Shown here piece after piece: positions 1 through 5,115 of a DNA stretch of 5,153 nt (the first letter of the stretch is position 1; each line of letters begins with the position of its first letter). The notes under the pieces were generated by a model that worked only from the letters and a program-made list of their open reading frames with translations, made no database searches and was not told the DNA's origin. Source of the stretch: Methanosarcina sp. (GTDB taxonomy: Archaea; Halobacteriota; Methanosarcinia; Methanosarcinales; Methanosarcinaceae); contig DUGS01000196.1 in NCBI GenBank assembly GCA_013331265.1, positions 3,936-9,088 of the forward strand, written 5' to 3'. Position numbers and translations under genes: made by a program.

Positions 1-49
1 TTCTTAATCATGGTAATTTCTTAACCTTGACAATTCGAGCTGATTCCTC

Positions 50-1570
50 ATGCACCCAAAAACCCAACAAATTCTCAAAACTTTTGAAGAAATTAATAGA
101 ATTCCGCGATGTTCGAAACATGAAAAAAATCTTTCCCTCTGGCTAAAGGAGTGGGCAGAATCCATCGGTTTAGAGGTAAAAACCGATGCTGTAAACAACG
201 TCCTCATCAAAGTCCCGGCTACTCCCGGATATGAAGATTCTCCTGTTATTGTACTGCAGGGGCACATGGACATGGTCTGCGAGAAGATCAAGAGCTCGAA
301 CCATGACTTTTCCAGGGACCTTATCAGGTGTGTGTATGACGGGGACTGGGTAAAGGGAGACGGGACCTCAATTGGGGCGGATAATGGGATCGCACTTGCC
401 ATGGGGCTGGTGCTGGCAGAAGCGGGGAAAAACGGGGATATAGTTCATCCACCTCTGGAACTACTCTTTACGGTTGACGAGGAGACCGGACTGACGGGAG
501 CTATGGAGCTTGAAAAGGGATTTATTGATGGCAGAATTCTGCTGAACCTGGACTCTGAGGATGAAGGAGAATTTGTCATAGGGTGTGCCGGAGGGAAGAA
601 TTCACGGATCACGCTGCCGCTTGAGTGGGAAACCTTTGAGTATGGAAAGGGGTGCCGGTTTGGGCTCTTCAAGCTTATGATAGAGGGATTGGAAGGGGGG
701 CATTCCGGATCTGAGATCAACAGGCAGCGGGCTAATGCGGTTCAGCTTTTTGCCAGGGTCTTTTCCGGGCTTCGGGAGCAGGTGGGAAAGGAATATATCA
801 GGCTGGCCTTCCTGAGCGGGGGAAGCATCCATAATGCTATCCCGAATTTTACGGATGCTTTTGTGGCTCTTGATAGGGCGAAATTCGAACAGGCTGAGAA
901 TATTGTTTCAGTATTTGGGAAAACTTTCAGGTCCGAATATGTGAAAACCGACCCTGAAATTGTTTTGAGTTTCAGGGAAGTTGAACACGGGGTCGTATTT
1001 GAAAGTTCCGGAGGAAAGGTTACCAGAAAGGAAGTCCCTGCAAACCTGGTCTTTTCATCCGGGACTGAAGAGAAGCTAGTAGGGCTGCTCCTCGGACTTC
1101 CCCACGGAGTCTACAGGATGTCAGACAGGATTCCGGGGCTTGTGGAGACCTCAAACAACCTTGCAACCGTGCGTACCTGGGAAACAGAGATAAAAATCCT
1201 CTTAAGCCAGCGCAGTTCTGTCATGTCCAGGCTGGCAGAAATTACCAAAAAAGTGGGAGCTGTGGCAAAGCTTGCCGGGGCAGAAGTTGAGCACGACGCC
1301 GGGTACCCTGCCTGGGAGCCTGATATAGAATCACTTCTGCTTTCAAAATGCAGGCAGGTTTATCTCCAGACATTTGACAAAGAGCCTGAAATTGAAGTCG
1401 TGCACGCCGGGCTTGAGTGCGGGATAATAGGCTCAAAATACGAAGGCATGGATATGATTTCCTTTGGCCCTACTATAAAAGACCCTCATTCTCCGGCAGA
1501 GAGGGTTTTTATTCCCTCGATTGAAAAGGTCTGGATTTTCCTGGAAAACCTGCTGAAGAGTTACTGCTAA
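50..1570 (+). CDS. pepD: Xaa-His dipeptidase (aminoacyl-histidine dipeptidase), M20 family metallopeptidase
   Basis: A cytosolic zinc peptidase of 506 residues that should hydrolyse dipeptides such as Xaa-His. Family motifs appear in order: GHMDMV (71-76), GADNGIA (109-115), DEETGLTGA (143-151), NLDSEDEGE (166-174), GLEGGHSG (213-220), HAGLECGIIG (452-461) and GPTIKDPHSP (473-482). By analogy with characterised PepD enzymes, the two-metal ligands would be H72, D111, E145, D168 and H480, with D74 and E144 catalytic. The stretch from about 185 to 395 is the inserted lid/dimerisation domain, and the length is normal for bacterial PepD. No signal peptide is visible. ATG 50 is the first in-frame start after a stop at 41-43; upstream, GAGCTGAT (37-44) matches the extended Shine-Dalgarno GAGGTGAT except at one base. 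Where bacterial enzymes usually have GAHSPDERV, this one has DPHSPAERV, with the metal His kept. It is the only plus-strand gene and faces the DUF1269 gene. Family assignment is firm; exact substrate range is inferred. Confidence 0.95.
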   Translation: MHPKTQQILKTFEEINRIPRCSKHEKNLSLWLKEWAESIGLEVKTDAVNNVLIKVPATPGYEDSPVIVLQGHMDMVCEKIKSSNHDFSRDLIRCVYDGDWVKGDGTSIGADNGIALAMGLVLAEAGKNGDIVHPPLELLFTVDEETGLTGAMELEKGFIDGRILLNLDSEDEGEFVIGCAGGKNSRITLPLEWETFEYGKGCRFGLFKLMIEGLEGGHSGSEINRQRANAVQLFARVFSGLREQVGKEYIRLAFLSGGSIHNAIPNFTDAFVALDRAKFEQAENIVSVFGKTFRSEYVKTDPEIVLSFREVEHGVVFESSGGKVTRKEVPANLVFSSGTEEKLVGLLLGLPHGVYRMSDRIPGLVETSNNLATVRTWETEIKILLSQRSSVMSRLAEITKKVGAVAKLAGAEVEHDAGYPAWEPDIESLLLSKCRQVYLQTFDKEPEIEVVHAGLECGIIGSKYEGMDMISFGPTIKDPHSPAERVFIPSIEKVWIFLENLLKSYC

Positions 1571-1643
1571 CCTTTAATTCATTGGGGCCATATCCCCTGT
1601 TTTACCGGATACTGGTCCTGCCGAAAAGCATAAAAGTAAAAAT

Positions 1644-1673
1644 GGAGAGGTAACTTACTTTTCGCTTCTCTCC
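1644..1673. terminator. Putative bidirectional terminator between convergent genes
   Basis: The inverted repeat GGAGAG (1644-1649) / CTCTCC (1668-1673) forms a 6-bp stem with an 18-base loop. On the plus strand it is followed by T-rich DNA at 1682-1690 (ATTTTTATT), suiting the dipeptidase transcript. On the minus strand it is followed by ATTTTTACTTTT, suiting the DUF1269 transcript that stops at 1701. A second small stem, GGGG/CCCC, lies at 1584-1597 and is followed by TGTTTT. Archaeal termination depends mainly on oligo-T tracts, so the T runs carry more weight than the stem. The role is inferred from position. Confidence 0.5.
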
Positions 1674-1700
1674 CCGAATTCATTTTTATTTCAAAGTTCA

Positions 1701-2204
1701 TTATGCCGTAATTGCTTCTTCCTCGGCAAAGGCAGCACGCAGTTTATCTTCTTCTTCCCTGGACAGATTGGAAGCGATGAGTTCAAAATTCATTTCCCTG
1801 AAAGCTTCTGCTACCTTGTCCTTTACGGCATCGCTGGTCATCAAGAAGAGGGCTGAGGTGCCTTCTGTAACTTTGCTGCGGACTGACCGGATAAAATCAT
1901 CACTGATCCCTACATCAGCCATGGAACCGGTTAGTGCTCCCAATGCGGCTCCGACAACCATGCCAAATATTGGGACAAAGAAAATCAGGCCAAATAGCAT
2001 ACCCCAAAATGCTCCGCTAAGTGCACCTACTCCAGACATACTGGTTATCTGTTTGGTTTTTGGTTTCTTCTTTCCCTCAGGCCAGCTGACTATGGCTGCA
2101 TCCTGCAGGGTGATCAGTTGCTTCTTATTTAGATCTTCAACCACATGAAGTGCCTTTTCAGCACCACTAGCAGTTTCAAACTTCAGGACTGTTAAAGTTG
2201 CTAT
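1701..2204 (-). CDS. DUF1269-type glycine-zipper protein, apparent ATA start
   Basis: A family of unknown biochemical role, usually annotated as a membrane protein. Read from ATA at 2204 it has 167 residues, typical for DUF1269, and starts with the family-like strand (M)ATLTVLKFE. An alpha/beta N-terminal part (1-55) is followed by two consecutive glycine zippers, G60-G64-G68-G72 and G81-G85-G89-G93, within one hydrophobic hairpin (about 57-94). Next come ADVGISDDF (96-104), GTSALFLMTSDAVKDKV (115-131) and a charged C-terminal helix rich in Glu. The glycine hairpin suggests membrane insertion or tight helix packing. The start is odd: AGGGGGT (2217-2211) is a good Shine-Dalgarno site ending six bases before ATA, yet there is no ATG, GTG or TTG in frame between the upstream stop (2222-2220) and GTG 2144. 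Starting at GTG 2144 gives 147 residues and loses the first conserved strand; only a weak AAAAGG precedes it. Either ATA initiates, or an ATG was mutated, or the product is truncated. Family confidence is high; start confidence is moderate. Confidence 0.85.
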   Translation of the reverse strand: MATLTVLKFETASGAEKALHVVEDLNKKQLITLQDAAIVSWPEGKKKPKTKQITSMSGVGALSGAFWGMLFGLIFFVPIFGMVVGAALGALTGSMADVGISDDFIRSVRSKVTEGTSALFLMTSDAVKDKVAEAFREMNFELIASNLSREEEDKLRAAFAEEEAITA

Positions 2205-2210
2205 AATCCA

Positions 2211-2217
2211 ACCCCCT
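2211..2217 (-). promoter_or_regulatory. Shine-Dalgarno site pointing to an ATA start
   Basis: On the minus strand the sequence reads AGGGGGT and differs from AGGAGGT only by G for A, which can still wobble-pair with the 16S tail. It ends six bases before ATA at 2204-2202 (seven if counted from the last G). This spacing supports the family-length start rather than GTG at 2144. Confidence 0.6.
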
Positions 2218-2310
2218 TTTTATGTCACATATTTTGTTGCTTATTGTGTTTTCACTTTAGTTCACCAATTGAGGCGAAACCATAATCTCCACTATCGTTT
2301 TGTAAATCTT

Positions 2311-2343
2311 AAAAAAGCTGGGTCAATCATGTCTTCTTCCCAG
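2311..2343 (-). terminator. Terminator-like hairpin with T6 tract, minus strand
   Basis: On the minus strand, CTGGG (2343-2339) can pair with CCCAG (2322-2318) and is followed at once by C and six T (2316-2311). It lies about 107 bases upstream of the DUF1269 start, in the same direction. It could end a transcript begun further upstream, insulate the gene, or act as an attenuator in its leader. The stem is only 5 bp with a 16-base loop, so confidence is low. Confidence 0.3.
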
Positions 2344-2394
2344 GGCTACACACTTTCGAATGTCCTAAATATGTAGCAGCATAGCAGCTGGGAA
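2337..2394. repeat. Two-part inverted repeat in intergenic DNA
   Basis: TTCCCAG (2337-2343) pairs with CTGGGAA (2388-2394). Immediately inside, GCTAC (2345-2349) pairs with GTAGC (2373-2377), giving a 7-bp and a 5-bp stem in register around a 23-base loop. The left arm is shared with the minus-strand hairpin at 2311-2343, so the two folds are mutually exclusive. It might be a structured RNA or a binding site; no known RNA family was recognised. Confidence 0.3.
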
Positions 2395-2826
2395 AAAGGC
2401 CTGCTTAAATCCCTCAAGCCATTTTGTACGGGGGTCAAGAATAGTCAGTTCGTTACAGGAAAGCTATATATGATTTTCATGCAATGTGATCTTACAGATC
2501 TCACACGTACTGATATCCTTCCATTATACTGAGCTATCCAGATAGTAAAAATTAATTTTTTTGAATAACATCGATATAAACCCGGATGTTTAGATTATCT
2601 GTCTTAAAAACCTCTTTCCAGGTATCTACCGCTTAATTTTATACTGTTAACCCCCAACTGAACCTTCGAGATCTACCCAAGCTCGTTGTTCTATAATTTG
2701 CTTGATATATTGTTCTTATTATACATATTATTTTATGCATGTTGATTAATTTTATTGGGTCTGCTGAAATGGATTATTTTTATGATTTAAGACACTTTCA
2801 TTTATTCTTGTTAACCTCATTCTCTT

Positions 2827-2872
2827 ATTAGATTCTTATTCTAACTGGAATTAGATTCTTATTCTAACTGGA
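2827..2872. repeat. Exact 23-bp tandem direct repeat (two units)
   Basis: Units at 2827-2849 and 2850-2872 are identical and abut with no spacer. Each contains the dyad TTAGA-7-TCTAA (2828-2844 and 2851-2867), so the pair places two operator-like dyads 23 bp apart, about two helical turns. The array lies 10 bp from a TATA-like box at 2883-2891. This could be a double binding site for a dimeric regulator, or simply a slippage duplication. Confidence 0.75.
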
Positions 2873-2882
2873 CATTGTAAAC

Positions 2883-2891
2883 TTATATAAT
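2883..2891. promoter_or_regulatory. TATA-like box beside the tandem repeat
   Basis: TTATATAAT on the plus strand reads ATTATATAA on the minus strand, so it could act in either direction. On the minus strand, transcription would start near 2860, inside the tandem repeat, just beyond the probable terminator of the DUF6325-like gene. On the plus strand it would start near 2914, inside that terminator hairpin, which makes the minus direction more plausible. The site is seen; function is inferred. Confidence 0.35.
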
Positions 2892-2903
2892 ATGTCAACG
2901 AAA

Positions 2904-2948
2904 CTTAAAATAATCAAAGTTGCACTGGCGCACTCAGCCGCAAGCAAC
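2904..2948 (-). terminator. Putative terminator of the DUF6325-like gene
   Basis: On the minus strand, about 48 bases past the stop codon, GTTGC (2948-2944) pairs with GCAAC (2923-2919), with an inner GGC/GCC stem. The hairpin is followed by the T-rich run TTTGATTATTTTAAG (2918-2904). Position and orientation fit termination of the gene ending at 2997. Confidence 0.4.
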
Positions 2949-2996
2949 GGGGTATTTTCGCGTTCAAGCTTCAATTTTCCGTTTCCTGGCAGTTTT

Positions 2997-3557
2997 TCAG
3001 ACTGCAGTCGCTGCCTGAGACTCCGTTTTTTTCTTCTCTGCGAATTTTACTGCTTCTGCCAGTTCCTCCCCTACCAGAATTAACAGCTCTGGTGTGATCA
3101 TACCCTGTGAGATCAGTACCCCTCCTGCGTCACGAAGCACCTGTTTTAACTCTTTTGCCCAGAGGTGTTCAATAATAAGAATAGCAGCAGCAGTATTTTC
3201 AGGGATAGCCTCTGTAATTTCCAGAATATCTTCTTTAGTGATTCCATAGTTCTCCTGGGCTGCTGCCATAGCTCCTTCTTCCATTCCTGTTATGGCTCCC
3301 TCTTTGCCTCTGGCCCCAAACCCTATGAGCCCTCCCACGACGGCTCCGAACCTTATTTTTTCTTCTTCGTCCAGCTGTGTAGCTTCCATGGACTTGATGT
3401 TCCCTTTTTCATCTTTCCATACGAACAGCAGATCAATGAGCCTGACTACTCCTTTTTCCATGACTGACTTAAGCTCTCGACGGATCTGGCCATGGAATTC
3501 CGGGTTTTCGAATGCGATAACTAACATCTGCATAGGTCCATACATTGCTTCGGTCAT
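2997..3557 (-). CDS. DUF6325-like glycine-rich protein of unknown function
   Basis: A 186-residue protein. The opening MTEAMYGPMQMLVIAF, then GVVRLIDLLFVWKDEKG (36-52) and NTAAAILIIEHLWAKEL (121-137), recall the DUF6325 family (assignment from memory, not searched). The order of parts is an N-terminal alpha/beta unit, a Gly/Ala-rich middle (71-105) with GxxxG steps G71-G75-G79 and G87-G91-G95, then a strand-helix unit and a helix of alternating charge ending in a KKK patch (175-177). The N- and C-terminal parts can be lined up by eye with the DUF1269 protein at 1701-2204, so the two may be distant paralogues. The middle is less hydrophobic than in that neighbour, so membrane insertion is less certain. 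ATG 3557 is preceded by a GGGGG Shine-Dalgarno core (3569-3565) seven bases upstream, a clear start. It probably has its own transcript, with TATA boxes at 3673-3715 and a terminator at 2904-2948. Its stop codon touches the left arm of a 23-bp inverted repeat. Confidence 0.85.
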   Translation of the reverse strand: MTEAMYGPMQMLVIAFENPEFHGQIRRELKSVMEKGVVRLIDLLFVWKDEKGNIKSMEATQLDEEEKIRFGAVVGGLIGFGARGKEGAITGMEEGAMAAAQENYGITKEDILEITEAIPENTAAAILIIEHLWAKELKQVLRDAGGVLISQGMITPELLILVGEELAEAVKFAEKKKTESQAATAV

Positions 3558-3642
3558 TTGTTTTCCCCCTCTTGATGTTCTTTTTTACTCTTTCATTTTG
3601 GATGACTGTTTTCTTTTTCCCTGAAATGGAACCCAGTGCCCG

Positions 3643-3658
3643 AAAAACAGTTTCAGCA
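3643..3658. repeat. Shared 16-bp motif, copy 1 (leader of the DUF6325-like gene)
   Basis: AAAAACAGTTTCAGCA is identical to 5116-5131. On the minus strand it reads TGCTGAAACTGTTTTT and lies about 86-101 bases upstream of the DUF6325-like start, near the transcription start predicted from the TATA boxes. With one extra CTG in this copy, the match extends to TAATGCTG on the upstream side. Confidence 0.5.
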
Positions 3659-3672
3659 GCATTAGCAATGCC

Positions 3673-3715
3673 ATATATAAAATTCAGTTTATATAAAATT
3701 GAGCACATATAAAAA
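3673..3715 (-). promoter_or_regulatory. Cluster of TATA boxes for the DUF6325-like gene
   Basis: Read on the minus strand there are three archaeal TATA-like elements: TTTTTATATG (3715-3706), TTTTATATAAA (3698-3688) and TTTTATATAT (3682-3673). A start about 25 bases downstream of the last two would fall near 3667 or 3651, giving a leader of roughly 95-110 bases before ATG 3557. No bacterial -35 element is seen. Confidence 0.55.
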
Positions 3716-3728
3716 TACACATAAGATC

Positions 3729-3753
3729 AAAAACTGCCAGAAAACTGAAAAAA
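3729..3753 (-). terminator. Oligo-T cluster, probable terminator of the permease transcript
   Basis: On the minus strand three T tracts follow in 25 bases: T6 (3753-3748), T4 (3744-3741) and T5 (3733-3729). Archaeal RNA polymerase commonly terminates at such tracts without a strong hairpin. The cluster is about 110 bases past the permease stop, just before the next promoter, and coincides with the right arm of the inverted repeat. Confidence 0.4.
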
Positions 3754-3861
3754 TCAGATTTGACTTCATACCCTGGAATAAACTTTCTGAGGGTTTTAAA
3801 TATTGTTTTTATTCCCCTGAGTTCCCTTTTTCTTTTCTCTGCTCTAGTAATCGCCAGGACT

Positions 3862-4935
3862 TTAAGAAGAATTCTCTATAATTTTTTCCTCATCCTGACA
3901 TCTATCCCCGCTTGATTCCATCAGTTTAGCCATAAAGTGTGTCCCCTCGGAACTTTCCAGAACTATTTTTACAACTATTGTAAGGGGTACGGCAATCAGT
4001 GCACCTGCAGTCCCAAGCACATAAGACCAGTAAAATAAAGAAAGAAATACAATCATAGGAGATAATTTAAGGCCTTTTCCTGCAAGAGATGGAAAGATGA
4101 CATTTTCTACGAGCGCATTGATTATAGTAATACCAACAAGGACACCCAGTGCCCCTATAGGTCCGTACTTGAATAGGCCAAGGAACATAGGCGGAATGGA
4201 TGCCAGATAAAAGCCGAGATAAGGGATATATCCGAAAATGAAGAACAGGAGACCCCAGAGGAGAGAAAAATCTATGCCACCTAGAAGGAGAAGTATGGCA
4301 ACTCCAATGCCACCAACCAAATTGGTCTCAGTCCTCAGGAGCATGTAATTTACGACGTTGCTGCTATATTCGGTAAACCGCAAAAGATGGACTGGTTGAT
4401 CTTCAACTTCTTTTTGCACCTTTTCGGGCGCACCTGCAGAATCCAGAAGTAAAAATGTTGTAGTGATAAAAATGAGCACAATTGTTGACCCGGCATTTAA
4501 AGCTCCTGAGATAACGTTCCCAGACACTCTGAAAGCAAATGCTGCAACATCGCGCAGGACCGATTCCACGTTAGCTCCGGATATAGGCATATATGTTGAA
4601 ATACTGTTGAGAATGCTCTGCAACTGATAATCATAGCTTGGAATCCTGCCACTGAGCTGGAGTAAAGAGTTTGCAAACAGAATTGCGGTTCCAACAAAAA
4701 CAAAAATAAAAATAATGATCACCAGAAAAACGCTGACCTTTCCCGGAACCCCTTTCTTCATGAGCCAGCGAACCAGAGGAGAAAAAATTAAATACGCAAA
4801 CAGAGCGAAAAAAACAGGTACCAGTATATCTGAAATCGCCTTCATACCAAGTGTAAGGAGAACCGCAGCAGTGCTGTAAATTAGAACTTTGGCCGGTGTT
4901 GAACTGGTATTTGTATTTATATTAACATCCCCCAA
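3862..4935 (-). CDS. AI-2E family transporter (PerM/TqsA-like membrane protein)
   Basis: An integral membrane protein of 357 residues, normal for the AI-2E exporter-like superfamily. The substrate is unknown; bacterial members include TqsA (autoinducer-2 export) and proteins linked to Na+/H+ antiport, so an AI-2 role should not be assumed here. Predicted membrane segments lie near 17-37, 38-55, 67-93, 141-165, 207-232, 235-253, 256-277 and 292-324, with a soluble loop at about 95-138. Family signatures are WGLLFFIFGYIPYLG (227-241), the PP pair (248-249), NALVENVIFPSLAGKGLKLS (273-292) and GALIAVPLT (311-319). The C-terminal tail is short and acidic. The start is uncertain: TTG 4935 follows only a weak purine run (AGAGAAAGA), and there is no in-frame ATG until residue 31, inside the first membrane segment. 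A GGGGG run (4933-4929) ends eight bases before ATA 4920-4918, an alternative start. The upstream frame stays open to a TGA near 4988 without another ordinary start codon. Confidence 0.9.
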   Translation of the reverse strand: MGDVNINTNTSSTPAKVLIYSTAAVLLTLGMKAISDILVPVFFALFAYLIFSPLVRWLMKKGVPGKVSVFLVIIIFIFVFVGTAILFANSLLQLSGRIPSYDYQLQSILNSISTYMPISGANVESVLRDVAAFAFRVSGNVISGALNAGSTIVLIFITTTFLLLDSAGAPEKVQKEVEDQPVHLLRFTEYSSNVVNYMLLRTETNLVGGIGVAILLLLGGIDFSLLWGLLFFIFGYIPYLGFYLASIPPMFLGLFKYGPIGALGVLVGITIINALVENVIFPSLAGKGLKLSPMIVFLSLFYWSYVLGTAGALIAVPLTIVVKIVLESSEGTHFMAKLMESSGDRCQDEEKIIENSS

Positions 4936-5027
4936 TCTTTCTCTTGCTGCTAATTTTTTTCTATAGTAATACAGAGTAAATCTTCATAGAGAAAATACAA
5001 TTCTGCTCTGCTGTCCTGTCCAGTCGG

Positions 5028-5084
5028 CTATTTCGGGCAGCAGGTGTCACAGGAATTATCCGCGTGATCTCCATATACACCCAT
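5028..5084 (-). CDS. Possible 18-residue Cys-rich leader peptide
   Basis: The frame reads MGVYGDHADNSCDTCCPK and then TAG. The CxxCC cluster with a nearby His and acidic residues resembles a small metal-binding site, but no family was recognised. GGGAG ends only three bases before the ATG, which is short for a Shine-Dalgarno site; the same GGGAG is better placed, seven bases away, for an overlapping GTG frame at 5080. It may be a regulatory upstream frame for the permease, a tiny protein, or chance. Confidence 0.2.
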   Translation of the reverse strand: MGVYGDHADNSCDTCCPK

Positions 5085-5115
5085 TTTCTCCCTTTATCAA
5101 AAACTCTGCAGTCAA

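Larger units (their letters stand above)
2205..2996. other. Long AT-rich intergenic region without a convincing gene
   Basis: About 790 bases between two minus-strand genes. No open frame with a believable start, ribosome binding site and protein-like composition was found on either strand. It holds a hairpin with a T6 tract (2311-2343), a larger two-part inverted repeat (2337-2394), a bulged hairpin (2485-2505), the perfect palindrome AAAAATTAATTTTT (2547-2560), an exact 23-bp tandem duplication (2827-2872), a TATA-like box (2883-2891) and a terminator-like hairpin (2919-2948). Long gaps are common in Methanosarcina-type genomes, so much of it may be ordinary spacer. No clear TATA box was recognised close upstream of the DUF1269 gene. 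Confidence 0.6.
2975..3751. repeat. 23-bp imperfect inverted repeat pair flanking the DUF6325-like gene
   Basis: The left arm at 2975-2997 and the reverse complement of the right arm at 3729-3751 agree at 21 of 23 positions; the shared core is CTGGCAGTTTTT (2986-2997) and AAAAACTGCCAG (3729-3740). The arms enclose about 730 bases holding the gene, its leader and its TATA boxes. The left arm overlaps the first base of the stop triplet. No target-site duplication is apparent outside the arms. The match is seen directly; whether it marks a mobile cassette, paired termination sites or a binding site is unknown. T-rich ends inflate the match somewhat. Confidence 0.6.
3558..3861. other. Intergenic region between the permease and the DUF6325-like gene
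   Basis: About 300 bases. From the permease side on the minus strand, it holds a purine-rich stretch, the oligo-T cluster (3753-3729), the TATA cluster (3715-3673), the shared motif (3658-3643) and the Shine-Dalgarno site (3569-3565). A 29-codon frame (ATG 3674 to TAA 3585, minus) starts on a TATA box and lacks a ribosome binding site, so it is not called as a gene. Terminator-like and promoter-like signals together suggest that the two flanking genes are transcribed separately. Confidence 0.55.

Noticed and set aside
4..402. 132-codon minus-strand frame over the start of pepD
   Set aside because: It is antisense to conserved PepD motifs, has low-complexity Ser-rich composition and no family resemblance; a shadow of the real gene.
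1768..2148. 126-codon plus-strand frame opposite the DUF1269 gene
   Set aside because: The opposite strand encodes a recognisable family with glycine zippers; this frame is its complement.
2481..2539. Frame containing CEICK, suggestive of a zinc-ribbon remnant
   Set aside because: It has no start codon, about 20 codons between stops, and the Cys codons fall inside a hairpin that explains the sequence equally well.
2485..2540. Possible tRNA or tRNA remnant on the minus strand (GGATAGCTCAGT at 2539-2528 resembles a D arm)
   Set aside because: There is no matching D-stem partner, no 7-base anticodon loop, no T-loop consensus and no acceptor stem; the nearby hairpin does not fit a cloverleaf.
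2640..2655. Third G5-N8-ATA arrangement on the minus strand
   Set aside because: The frame after this ATA stops after about a dozen codons and resembles nothing, showing that the pattern occurs by chance.
2827..2872. Two-unit repeat considered as a CRISPR fragment
   Set aside because: The units abut with no spacer, there are only two, and no cas gene is present.
2892..3083. 63-codon plus-strand frame beginning MSTKLKIIKVALAHS
   Set aside because: It runs through the probable terminator hairpin and into the DUF6325-like gene antisense, its ATG abuts the TATA-like box with no Shine-Dalgarno site, and the C-terminal half is Cys/Phe-rich noise.
3469..3720. 83-codon minus-strand frame overlapping the DUF6325-like start
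   Set aside because: It starts among TATA boxes without a ribosome binding site and overlaps the well-supported gene in another frame.
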